From Betaproteobacteria bacterium Ga0077527 (GTDB lineage: Bacteria; Pseudomonadota; Gammaproteobacteria; Burkholderiales; SG8-41): 64,000 nucleotides of DNA. Under the pieces are notes generated by a model that had not been told where the DNA came from, searched no databases, and saw nothing but the letters and a program-made list of their open reading frames with translations. Both the position numbers and the translations under genes were made by a program. Shown here one piece after another: positions 27,134 to 34,213 of the stretch (positions within the stretch are counted from its first letter, which is position 1; every line of letters begins with the position of its first letter). The DNA is taken from NCBI GenBank assembly GCA_001464815.1, contig LNDW01000015.1:310001-374000 (forward strand), given 5' to 3'.

Positions 27134-28192
27134 ATGACCATCACCCGCATCACCGCCTCCGCCGAGCACCTGAAACCAGCGCGTGCCGCCGACGCCTACG
27201 CCGGTCAGGAAAGTCTGACCTTCGTCCGCTGCACCGTGACCACCGCCGACGGCGTGATTGGCCACGGCGTGACCGGCCGTTTTCTGTCCGCCGAGGTTGT
27301 GCATCTGCTCGAACACGGCTTCGCCGGCACCATCGTTGGCCTGGATCCGCTGGACATTGAATCGGTGACCGCGACACTGGCGAAAAAATTCAACCCGCGG
27401 CAATCGACCGGCGTCTTTGTCTCCGCGATGTCGGCGCTCGACCTCGCGCTGTGGGACATCAAGGGCAGGCTGCTCGGACAACCGGTGGCAACACTGATCG
27501 GCGGCGCGCGCAAGGCGGTGCCGGCCTATGCCACCGTCGGCCTTCCGGCGTACAGCGAGGCCGAACTGGTCGAAGCCTGCACCACCGCGCTGGCGCAGGG
27601 TTACCGCGGCGCGAAAATCCTCGTCGGCGCCGGACGCAGCCTCGATGAAGACGTGCAGCGTATCCGTGCCGTGCGCAAGGCCATCGGCAATGCAGCGCTG
27701 ATGCTCGACGCCAACTGTGCTTTCAGCGTCGCCGAAGCCAAGCGCCTGGCCACCCTGGTCGCTGATTGCGACATCGCGTTTTTCGAGGAACCTTTACGCG
27801 GCAACGATATCGCCGGCCTGGTCGAACTGCGCCGTGCGGTGACGATGCCGCTGGCTTCCGGACAGATGATCCAGTCGATGACCTGGTTCCGTGACGCGCT
27901 GGCACAGGGCGCACTCGACATCCTGCAGCCGAATGCCGCGTTCTGCGGCGGCATCAGCGCGATGCTGCGGCTGCTCGCGATGGCCGAAGCACATGGCGTA
28001 CCGGTCACCGGCGCCGGCGGCTTCGAGGCGGCCAGCCTGCCGGTGATGGCCGGACACAGCCACGGCGGCATGCTCGAGGTGCATGGCGCACATGCCGTGC
28101 TGCGCACGCGTTTCGCCAGCCACGCCGAATTCCGCGACGGCCAGATCCATGTGCCCGATGCGCCGGGCCTGGGCTTCAGCCTGAAAGATTGA
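27134..28192 (+). CDS. Enolase-superfamily enzyme (mandelate racemase/muconate lactonising group)
   Basis: 352 residues: an N-terminal capping domain to about 115, then a TIM-barrel. Metal ligands by pattern: Asp in LMLDANCAF near residue 194 and Glu in FFEEPLRG near 220. The third, normally Glu in a GE motif, appears as Gln in LASGQMIQ near 246. The catalytic Lys region reads YRGAKILVGAG. The enzyme would act on a carboxylate through an enolate intermediate. It is divergent from the Bug-C45 unit, and a shared acid substrate is plausible. Substrate not predictable. Confidence 0.82.
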   Translation: MTITRITASAEHLKPARAADAYAGQESLTFVRCTVTTADGVIGHGVTGRFLSAEVVHLLEHGFAGTIVGLDPLDIESVTATLAKKFNPRQSTGVFVSAMSALDLALWDIKGRLLGQPVATLIGGARKAVPAYATVGLPAYSEAELVEACTTALAQGYRGAKILVGAGRSLDEDVQRIRAVRKAIGNAALMLDANCAFSVAEAKRLATLVADCDIAFFEEPLRGNDIAGLVELRRAVTMPLASGQMIQSMTWFRDALAQGALDILQPNAAFCGGISAMLRLLAMAEAHGVPVTGAGGFEAASLPVMAGHSHGGMLEVHGAHAVLRTRFASHAEFRDGQIHVPDAPGLGFSLKD

Positions 28193-28205
28193 AGCCGGCG
28201 GCGCC

Positions 28206-28211
28206 TATAAT
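28206..28211 (+). promoter_or_regulatory. Consensus -10 box
   Basis: A perfect TATAAT lies 41 bases before the cyclase-domain gene start, directly after the stop of the enolase-superfamily gene. No good -35 hexamer is found at 16-18 bases, so it may need an activator or be fortuitous. Confidence 0.4.
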
Positions 28212-28251
28212 GGACAGGATTCCGGCGCAAGACCGGACCTGGAGAATGCGC

Positions 28252-28839
28252 ATGACCGCTTCCGTGATCGACCTGCCCGCGCCGGCGCGCCTGCCGGTTG
28301 TGATTCTTTACGCCGAGACCCGCGGTTTCACCCGCACCTCGGCCATGCTTGAACCTGGCGTGGTGCTGCAACAGGCTGGCGTTTTTTTCGAACTCGCACG
28401 CGCAGTGGTCACCCGCAACGGTGGCACCGTGCGCAGCCAGCTCAACGACACGCTGATGGCCTCGTTCGGCGGTGAAGCCCGGGCCAGCCAGGCGCTGCAG
28501 GCCGCGCAGGAACTGCAACGCGATTTCGACGCGATCGAGGAAACCTGGGCCGGCAACTTTGGTATCCGTGCCGCGGTGGCGATGGGTCTGCATGCCGGTG
28601 AAGCGGTGGTCAGCGCCGGCGCGCAGCCGATGATCATCGGCGACAGCGTCAGCATCGCCGAACGCCTGCTGCACCGTGCGCGCGCCGGCGAGTTCGTGCT
28701 CTCCGGCCCGCTGTTCGATGCCCTCGGCGCCGAAGCCGCGGTGCTGGATGCCGAGCCCTTGCCGGCGCTGGAAATCGCGCGCCGCGAATCGATACCGCTC
28801 TACGGCGTACTGCGTGATGCGCGGCTGGATTTCACCTGA
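28252..28839 (+). CDS. Degenerate class III cyclase-homology domain protein
   Basis: 195 residues that are nearly only a CHD-type domain. VVILYAETRGFTRTS aligns with the metal-binding start, but the first Asp is Glu. The second block GTVRSQLNDTLMASFGG keeps the Asp while the substrate-specifying Lys appears replaced. The later MIIGDSVSIAERLL matches the VIGDAVNLAARL motif with its Arg. Loss of the purine-specifying Lys suggests it may not make cAMP and may be a binding or regulatory relic. GGAG seven bases before the ATG at 28252 sets the start, and a consensus -10 box lies upstream. Confidence 0.75.
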   Translation: MTASVIDLPAPARLPVVILYAETRGFTRTSAMLEPGVVLQQAGVFFELARAVVTRNGGTVRSQLNDTLMASFGGEARASQALQAAQELQRDFDAIEETWAGNFGIRAAVAMGLHAGEAVVSAGAQPMIIGDSVSIAERLLHRARAGEFVLSGPLFDALGAEAAVLDAEPLPALEIARRESIPLYGVLRDARLDFT

Positions 28840-28865
28840 GCCGCAAGCCGCGTAAGCTGCGCTGG

Positions 28866-28896
28866 TAACTATTTGTTTTTATTGATTATTTTATTG
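28866..28896 (+). repeat. AT-rich dispersed motif, copy 3
   Basis: TAACTATTTGTTTTTATTGA followed by TTATTTTATTG, ending eight bases before the CMD-family start codon. In this position it could influence transcription or translation of that gene. Confidence 0.6.
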
Positions 28897-28903
28897 GCTC
28901 GCG

Positions 28904-29515
28904 ATGAATGACCATACAGACAACCGCCGCTTCAAACTGATTCCGCTGGACCAACTGACCGCCGAACAGCAGGCGCTGTCGGATGCCATCAAGTCCGGCC
29001 CTCGCGCCAAACTCGCCAGCTCCGGCGCATCGAAGCCGGGACCGCTGGGCGGGCCCTTCAATGTCTGGCTGCGCAGTCCCGGCATCGGCAACCTGGTGCA
29101 GCAGCTCGGCGAGGAAATCCGTTTCCGCAGCTCGCTCGCAGGCAAGCTCAATGAGCTGGCGATCCTGGTCACCGCGCGCAACTGGACTTCGCAGTACGAA
29201 TGGGTGGCCCACCACAAGCTCGCGCTCGAAGGCGGCCTTGATCCGAAAATCGCCGAAGCCATCGCGCAGGGCCGGCGTCCCGAAGGCATGGATGCCGACG
29301 AAACGCTGGTCTACGAATTTTCGACCGAGCTGCAGGCCTCGCAAGGGGTCAGTGATGCGATGTATGCACGCGCCGTGGCGCGCTTCGGCGAACGCGGCGT
29401 GGTTGACCTGATTTCGGTCAATGGCTTCTACGTGCTGGTGTCGATGTGCCTCAATGTCGACCGCACACCGGTGCCTCCGGGAACCCCGCTGCCGCTGCCT
29501 CCGCTGAACAAATAA
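28904..29515 (+). CDS. Carboxymuconolactone decarboxylase (CMD/AhpD-fold) family protein
   Basis: 203 residues. The central helical part LNELAILVTARNWTSQYEWVAHHKLALEGG is the CMD signature with the E..H arrangement, but it has no CxxC pair, so it is not an AhpD peroxidase. Family members range from gamma-carboxymuconolactone decarboxylases to proteins of unknown function. A C-terminal Pro-rich tail (PVPPGTPLPLPP) is present. The start follows an AT-rich motif with a poor ribosome site. The HIT-like gene starts at the very next base after the stop. Confidence 0.82.
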   Translation: MNDHTDNRRFKLIPLDQLTAEQQALSDAIKSGPRAKLASSGASKPGPLGGPFNVWLRSPGIGNLVQQLGEEIRFRSSLAGKLNELAILVTARNWTSQYEWVAHHKLALEGGLDPKIAEAIAQGRRPEGMDADETLVYEFSTELQASQGVSDAMYARAVARFGERGVVDLISVNGFYVLVSMCLNVDRTPVPPGTPLPLPPLNK

Positions 29516-29968
29516 GTGGCGATCATTTACGAGGCGCGGCACTTCGTGCTGCGCACGCTGGACCAGCCGCATGTTTCGCGTGAAGACGGCGGCCACATCG
29601 TCATCGACCCCAGGGTTGCGCTCGAAGACCGCACGCAGCTCACACGCGAGCAGGCGGTCGAGCTGGTGAAGCTGACCATGGTCGGCGGCGAGGCACTGAA
29701 GACCGTGCTCGGCCGCAGCGGCATCGACATCGGCCGCATCAATTACCAGGACAACGGCAACTGGCGCGCCGAACTGCATGTGCACATCTACGGCCGCGCG
29801 CTGAAGGCCCGTCGCCAGCCCTACGGTCACTCGCTGGATTTCTGCGGCACGCGCGAGGATTTTCGCAGGGAGATGGGGCAACTCGAAGCGCTCAACGCAG
29901 ATGATGTCGCCGCGCTGCGCGATGAGATCACCCGCCTGCTGGCGGGTGACAAATACCGGGATTTTTAA
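29516..29968 (+). CDS. HIT-like domain protein
   Basis: 150 residues. The ELHVHIYGRA segment near residue 81 has the HxHxxGR core of the histidine-triad superfamily, and INYQDNGNWRAEL before it matches the strand leading to the triad. HIT proteins bind nucleotides and cleave phosphate bonds; this one is diverged and its substrate is unknown. Start is GTG immediately after the CMD stop codon, implying coupled translation. A strong bidirectional terminator follows at 29972. Confidence 0.7.
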   Translation: MAIIYEARHFVLRTLDQPHVSREDGGHIVIDPRVALEDRTQLTREQAVELVKLTMVGGEALKTVLGRSGIDIGRINYQDNGNWRAELHVHIYGRALKARRQPYGHSLDFCGTREDFRREMGQLEALNADDVAALRDEITRLLAGDKYRDF

Positions 29969-29971
29969 CAA

Positions 29972-30006
29972 CCAAAACGGCGCGGCGGGGTGACGCGCCG
30001 TTTTGG
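29972..30006. terminator. Bidirectional intrinsic terminator
   Basis: Perfect 13-base stem CCAAAACGGCGCG against CGCGCCGTTTTGG with a nine-base loop. The AAAA/TTTT run at the stem base serves as a U-tract in both directions, between the convergent HIT-like and Bug genes. Confidence 0.85.
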
Positions 30007-30026
30007 CAGTGGCCCCGAGTGAAAAA

Positions 30027-31004
30027 TCAGCCGGGCGTCGCGCCCGAAGATTTCACCACCTCGCCCCACTTCTTGATCTCGAGCGGCATGATCCTGGCCA
30101 GCTCATCGGGCGTGCCCGCGGTCACTTCAACACCCTGATCGGCAAGACGCTTGCTGATTTCCGGCGTGCGCAGCGCCTTGGCAAACCCGTCATGGATGCG
30201 CAACGTGGTTTCACGCGGTATCCCTGCAGGTCCGAGCAGCGCATACCAGCCGCTGGTATTAAAACCCTTCACCGTCTCGCCGATGGCCTGCACGCCGGGC
30301 AGCGCCGCCGAGCGCTGCGCGCTGCACACACCGATCGCGCGCAACCGGCCCATTTCGATGAAGGGCTTGGCGGCGAGCAGCGTATTGACCTGAAACTGGA
30401 TGTGGCCGGCGACAAGGTCGGACAGCGCCTGGCCGGCACCCTTGTACGGGATGTTCAATGCATCAATGCCCGCCATGGTCTTCAGCATCTCGACGGCAAG
30501 GTAGGCCGAATTGCCGGCGGCGGTACCGGCGGTAAGCTGGCCAGGTCTGGCCTTGGCCAGCGTGATGAACTCCTTGACGTTTTTCACCGGCAGCGACGGA
30601 TGCACCACCAGCACGGTGGTGGTCAGGCCGAGCTGGCTGATCATGGTGAAATCCTTGATCGGATCGAAGGGCACTTTTTTATACAGCGTCGGGTTGATCG
30701 CATGCGGCGTGGTGGCGATGACCATGGTGTGACCATCCGGTGCTGAACGCGCGACAAATTCGGTGCCGATCATCGTCGCGCCACCGGCGCGGTTTTCGAT
30801 GACGATCTGCTGGCCGAACTGCTTGCCCAGTTCGGGGCTCAGCAACCGCGCCAGAATGTCGGTGCCACCGCCGGGTGCCGCGGGCACGACGATACGAATC
30901 GGTTTCGACGGAAAGGGCTGTGCGCCAACGGCAGGAGTCAGCGACAGGGCCAGTAAGGCCAGGGCAGCGCCGGGCAGGTGCCGGACGAGGTCATGGATTT
31001 TCAT
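30027..31004 (-). CDS. Bug/TctC periplasmic substrate-binding receptor
   Basis: 325 residues. Signal LPGAALALLALSLTPAVGAQ; mature FPSKPIRIVVPAAPGGGTDI, IENRAGGATMIGTE, and NIPYKGAGQALSDL. Start at 31004 leaves a normal-length signal; the ribosome site is weak (GGAG 12 bases away). It lies 44 bases after another Bug gene and ends at the 29972 terminator, making two receptors in one transcript. Confidence 0.9.
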   Translation of the reverse strand: MKIHDLVRHLPGAALALLALSLTPAVGAQPFPSKPIRIVVPAAPGGGTDILARLLSPELGKQFGQQIVIENRAGGATMIGTEFVARSAPDGHTMVIATTPHAINPTLYKKVPFDPIKDFTMISQLGLTTTVLVVHPSLPVKNVKEFITLAKARPGQLTAGTAAGNSAYLAVEMLKTMAGIDALNIPYKGAGQALSDLVAGHIQFQVNTLLAAKPFIEMGRLRAIGVCSAQRSAALPGVQAIGETVKGFNTSGWYALLGPAGIPRETTLRIHDGFAKALRTPEISKRLADQGVEVTAGTPDELARIMPLEIKKWGEVVKSSGATPG

Positions 31005-31048
31005 GTCAGGAATGATCTCCGGGAAATGTTGCGGTTTTGCGATGATGT

Positions 31049-32062
31049 TCAGTCGGCCTGGATTCCCGCCTCGCGGATGACTTTTGCCCATTGGCTCATC
31101 TGCACGTTGAAAAAGGCGGTGAATTCGGCCTGGCTGCCACCGACGGCATCGGCACCCTGCAGGCGCAACTGCTCGCGGGTTTCAGGCAGATTGATGATGC
31201 GCGACATTTCGGCGTTGAGCTTGGCCATCACCGGCCGCGGCACACCGGTCGGTGCCGCCACGCCATAAAAAGAGACCGCCTCGAAGCCGGGCAGGGTTTC
31301 GGCTATCGCCGGCACCTCGGGCAGCGTGGCGGTGCGCTTCGGCGAACTCACACCCAGCGCGCGCAGCTTGCCTGCTTTCACATGCGGCAGTGTCGGCAGG
31401 ATGGTGCCGAACATCCAGTTCACGCGTCCTGCAAGCAGGTCGATGGTCGCCGGATTGGCACCCTTGTACGGCACATGGGTCATTTTCACGCCCCCCATCA
31501 ATCCCAGCAGTTCGGCAGCGAGGTGGGTGGTAGAACCGGTGCCGCCCGAGGCAAAGATCACCGCACCGGGCTTGGCCTTGGCCAGGGCCAGCAATTGCGC
31601 GATGTTGCTGGCCGGCACCCCGGGATGGGTCACCAGCAGGTTCGGCGAGAACGCCAGGTTGATCAGCGGCGTCAGATCCTTTGCCGTATTGAATGACAGT
31701 TTTTTCTGCAGCACGGGATTCACCGCGGTGCTCAACGACACCATCAGCAGCGTATGGCCGTCGGCCGGAGCGCGCACGGCCAGTTCGGTGCCGATCACGG
31801 TGCCGGCACCGGGCCGGTTGTCGATCACCACCTGCTGGCCCCAGGATTCGGAGAGCCTGACGCCGACCATCCTCGCCAGCAGGTCGTTGGGGCCTTGCGG
31901 GGCAAACGGCACGATCATGCGAATCGGCCGGCTGGGAAAACCCGGCGCGGGATCGGCGGCCTTGCTTGCGGCAGCCAGCGCCGCGGGGCTGGTGAGCAGT
32001 GCGGCGAGCAGCACTGCGATTTGCGTACGTCCCTGCGGAAATCGTTTGGTCATCATGGTCAT
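31049..32062 (-). CDS. Bug/TctC periplasmic substrate-binding receptor
   Basis: 337 residues. Signal QIAVLLAALLTSPAALAA, then FPSRPIRMIVPFAPQGPNDL, in which the usual Gly-Gly is Gln-Gly, plus IDNRPGAGTVIG and HVPYKGANPATIDL. Its ATG overlaps the thioesterase stop by four bases, so it is translated in a coupled thioesterase-Bug-Bug unit. Confidence 0.9.
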   Translation of the reverse strand: MTMMTKRFPQGRTQIAVLLAALLTSPAALAAASKAADPAPGFPSRPIRMIVPFAPQGPNDLLARMVGVRLSESWGQQVVIDNRPGAGTVIGTELAVRAPADGHTLLMVSLSTAVNPVLQKKLSFNTAKDLTPLINLAFSPNLLVTHPGVPASNIAQLLALAKAKPGAVIFASGGTGSTTHLAAELLGLMGGVKMTHVPYKGANPATIDLLAGRVNWMFGTILPTLPHVKAGKLRALGVSSPKRTATLPEVPAIAETLPGFEAVSFYGVAAPTGVPRPVMAKLNAEMSRIINLPETREQLRLQGADAVGGSQAEFTAFFNVQMSQWAKVIREAGIQAD

Positions 32063-32490
32063 GCCTGCGTTTTTTTGTCGTACACCGTCTTCGGCAGGAT
32101 GCGGTAATTGGCGCTGGCACGGCAGGCCAGTGCACCGTCCTCGCCGAAAACCTCGGCCTCGGTGAACATCACGCTGCGACCGCGCTTGACCACGCTGCCC
32201 TTGCAGATGATTTCGCCCTTCGCCGGCGCCAGGTAATTCAGCGTCATCGTCATCGTCGCCACACCCATCTCGCGGTCGACCAGCGAACGCACTGCCTGCG
32301 ACATCGCGGCATCGATGATCGCGGCGACGGTGCCGCCATGCACTTCGCCACGGCTGTTGCCGAGATGGGGCTGGAAAGCCAGCCGCACCTGCGACCGTCC
32401 GTCATCCAGCGCATCGAGCGTGAAGCCGAGATGAATATAAAGCGGAACGGTGGAGCGCCACTGCGGCGACGGGTGAGACGTGTCAGTCAT
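32059..32490 (-). CDS. PaaI-type hotdog-fold thioesterase
   Basis: 143 residues. The signature GEVHGGTVAAIIDAAMSQAV near residue 48 has the HGG loop and acidic residue of PaaI/YdiI-like acyl-CoA thioesterases. It would release free acids from CoA esters in the cytoplasm. The gene heads a minus-strand unit with two receptors and is divergent from a VOC-family protein similar to methylmalonyl-CoA epimerase, which together suggest acyl-CoA or branched-acid metabolism. Confidence 0.85.
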   Translation of the reverse strand: MTDTSHPSPQWRSTVPLYIHLGFTLDALDDGRSQVRLAFQPHLGNSRGEVHGGTVAAIIDAAMSQAVRSLVDREMGVATMTMTLNYLAPAKGEIICKGSVVKRGRSVMFTEAEVFGEDGALACRASANYRILPKTVYDKKTQA

Positions 32491-32600
32491 GGCGTGCAGT
32501 CTGCAATCCGGAACGGGAACACGATGTTACACCGCCATGACGCTTGAGTCGGCGCCGCGCCGGCGTCATCATGCCGGGGCACATCCAGAGGAGGATCACC

Positions 32601-33017
32601 ATGAAAGTCAAACGTATCGAACATGTCGGCATCGTCGTACGCGATGTCGAAGCCAGCCGCCGGCTGTGGGAAGGCTGCTTCGGCATCCCGCTCGGCGGCA
32701 CCGAAGACAATGCGACACGCCGCCTGGCGCTGTATCCGGTCGGCGATTCCATGGTCGAGCTGATCGCCGGCCTGACCCCGGACAGCAAGCAGGCGAAGCT
32801 GATCGCCGCGGGCAAGGGCGGGCTGAATCATGTCTGCCTGGAGGTGGAGAACATTGATGAAGCGCTGGCCGAGCTCAAGGCGAAGGGCATCCCGCTGCTC
32901 GACGAAGTGCCGCGCATCGGTCATGCCGGCTGCCGCATCGCCTTTCTCGATCCGGCGGGTACTGAAAACTGCCTGATCGAACTGGCGGAACTGCCTGCGG
33001 GCCACACGCCCCACTGA
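32601..33017 (+). CDS. VOC-family protein, methylmalonyl-CoA epimerase-like
   Basis: 138 residues, a single vicinal-oxygen-chelate unit of two beta-alpha-beta modules. IEHVGIVVRDVEASRRLWEG gives the first metal His, GLNHVCLEVENIDEALAEL the second, and the end GTENCLIELAEL the Glu. Length and order fit methylmalonyl-CoA epimerase-like proteins, but VOC enzymes are diverse and mutase genes are not here. GAGGAGGA before the ATG is a strong site. Confidence 0.78.
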   Translation: MKVKRIEHVGIVVRDVEASRRLWEGCFGIPLGGTEDNATRRLALYPVGDSMVELIAGLTPDSKQAKLIAAGKGGLNHVCLEVENIDEALAELKAKGIPLLDEVPRIGHAGCRIAFLDPAGTENCLIELAELPAGHTPH

Positions 33018-33035
33018 AGCACATCAAGGGATGCG

Positions 33036-33305
33036 TTAGCCCCCGAGTCCGCGCCGCAGCAGTCCGGCCACCGCATCGTTGAGCGGCTGGCCGTTCTTTT
33101 CGGCGTGGGCGCGGATTTCGGCAACCAGGTCGCGATTCAGTTTCACGGCAAACGGCACCAGGCCCGCGGCCTGATCGATCCGCCGCTGTTCGCGGCGGTC
33201 CGGTGCATCAGCATCCGCCAGCGCACCGTGGCGCGCCGATTTGCGCGTGGCATCGAGCAGACGCTCGGCATTGCGTTTGAACAGTTGTGCAGCTTTCATC
33301 GCCAT
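33036..33305 (-). CDS. Small protein with ribbon-helix-helix-like C-terminus
   Basis: 89 residues. The C-terminal VPFAVKLNRDLVAEIRAHAE followed by a glycine-asparagine turn and a second helix looks like a CopG/RHH DNA-binding unit, as in many antitoxins, though the first strand is only suggestive. The N-terminal half is charged (QLFKRNAERLLDATRKS). No toxin partner is adjacent: the converging gene is the VOC protein. Start at 33305 with AAGGA ten bases upstream; 33299 is possible. Confidence 0.55.
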   Translation of the reverse strand: MAMKAAQLFKRNAERLLDATRKSARHGALADADAPDRREQRRIDQAAGLVPFAVKLNRDLVAEIRAHAEKNGQPLNDAVAGLLRRGLGG

Positions 33306-33349
33306 CGCTGAAACATCCTTATGGTCTGGCGCCGCATGATCGCGGCCAC

Positions 33350-33375
33350 AAAAAAAGCCGCGCTTGGCGCGGCTT
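33350..33375 (-). terminator. Intrinsic terminator
   Basis: On the minus strand a seven-base GC stem (GCCGCGC/GCGCGGC, loop of three) is followed by a run of seven T. It ends the transcript of the low-complexity protein gene at 33392-33760. Confidence 0.88.
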
Positions 33376-33391
33376 GTTGATATGGGTCGGT

Positions 33392-33760
33392 TTATTGCGG
33401 CGGCTGACCGCCGCCATTACCACCAATGCCGCCGCCATTGCCGCCACCACCGCCACGGCGCTTGCCCGGGCGTTTGTGGAATTTCTTGCCGCCGCCCTGA
33501 TTCTTGTTCTGATTCTGGTTCTGCGGACGGTTGTTGCCCATTTTCTGCTGGCCGCCACCAGGACCGGGCATCACACCAATGCCGCGGCGCTGTTGATTGG
33601 GGTCGGGCGCGCCGGATCGGTTGCCTGATGCGAGCGCGATTTCCAGTTCGTTCAGCTCATCCCATTCCGCGTCGGTGCGGTTGCGGTCAGGAATGGCCAG
33701 CAGTTCCTGCATGCGCTGGCGTGGCGAAATCGAGGGCGAGGGTGGTTGCGAATCATTCAT
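33392..33760 (-). CDS. Low-complexity basic Gly/Asn/Gln-rich protein
   Basis: 122 residues. The first 50 residues form a normal sequence with RQRMQELLAIPDRNRTDAEW and DELNELEIALA. The rest is disordered: NNRPQNQNQNKNQGGGKKFH then RPGKRRGGGGGNGGG repeats. Such arginine/glycine-rich tails bind RNA or DNA in other proteins, but I know no family here. A strong terminator follows directly, arguing that it is expressed. The ATG at 33760 lacks a good ribosome site. Confidence 0.62.
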   Translation of the reverse strand: MNDSQPPSPSISPRQRMQELLAIPDRNRTDAEWDELNELEIALASGNRSGAPDPNQQRRGIGVMPGPGGGQQKMGNNRPQNQNQNKNQGGGKKFHKRPGKRRGGGGGNGGGIGGNGGGQPPQ

Positions 33761-33793
33761 GGGTGGGATTATCGCACTGTACGCGGCAACCTT

Positions 33794-33812
33794 CAATTAA
33801 AACAATGGGTTA
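33794..33812 (-). repeat. AT-rich dispersed motif, copy 4
   Basis: On the minus strand TAACCCATTGTTTTAATTG, identical for its first 19 bases to copy 1 at 2897. It lies 34 bases upstream of the low-complexity protein start codon and at the left end of the 33761-34213 gap. Confidence 0.65.
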
Positions 33813-33982
33813 GCGACGAGACCAGGGATGGCGGCAGCGCCAAGCCCTTGATTTTTCAGGGCCTCGACCAGGGCCTGCTAACAATTAGGGGGCGTGTGCG
33901 GCGGCGGCTCTGCGGAATGCGATGCGCGGAAGACTCGCTCAGGCATATCGAGAATATGCCAAGCGAGGCCGTCGACCCAGCG

Positions 33983-34090
33983 CGCCCCGAAGGAAGTCCC
34001 CCTGGGGGGCGCCCCGAAGGAAGTCCCCCTGGGGGACGCCCCGAAGGAAGTCCCCCTGGGGGACGCCCCGAAGGAAGTCCTCTTGGGGAG
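33983..34090. repeat. Four 27-base tandem repeats with internal hairpin
   Basis: Four head-to-tail units start at 33983, 34010, 34037 and 34064; each opens CGCCCCGAAGGAAGTCCCCC and contains the palindrome TCCCCCTGGGGGA. The fourth unit has diverged. Because 27 is a multiple of three, all frames stay open and create spurious repeat-peptide reading frames. A related single hairpin occurs at 54816-54835. The unit resembles intergenic hairpin repeats common in betaproteobacteria. Apart from this and an AT-rich motif I see nothing in the 33761-34213 gap. Confidence 0.85.
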
Positions 34091-34213
34091 CGCCCGCAGG
34101 GCTCCGTCCCTGAAGGGTTGCGGCCAAGATCGCCGCCGGCGGCGTTGCTGGCCTTGGCACCAACGATTTTGGCCACAACGCACACGCACTCTAATGTTTA
34201 ACAGACCCCAAGC

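Noticed and set aside
33036-33305. Toxin-antitoxin locus
   Set aside because: The RHH-like protein has no toxin partner next to it on either side.
33983-34090. Possible CRISPR array
   Set aside because: The units are directly adjacent, with no spacers and no cas genes nearby.
33746-34201. Plus-strand frame encoding Pro-Glu-Gly-Ser-Pro repeats
   Set aside because: It arises from 27-base tandem repeats that keep every frame open; no ribosome site or homologous domain is seen.
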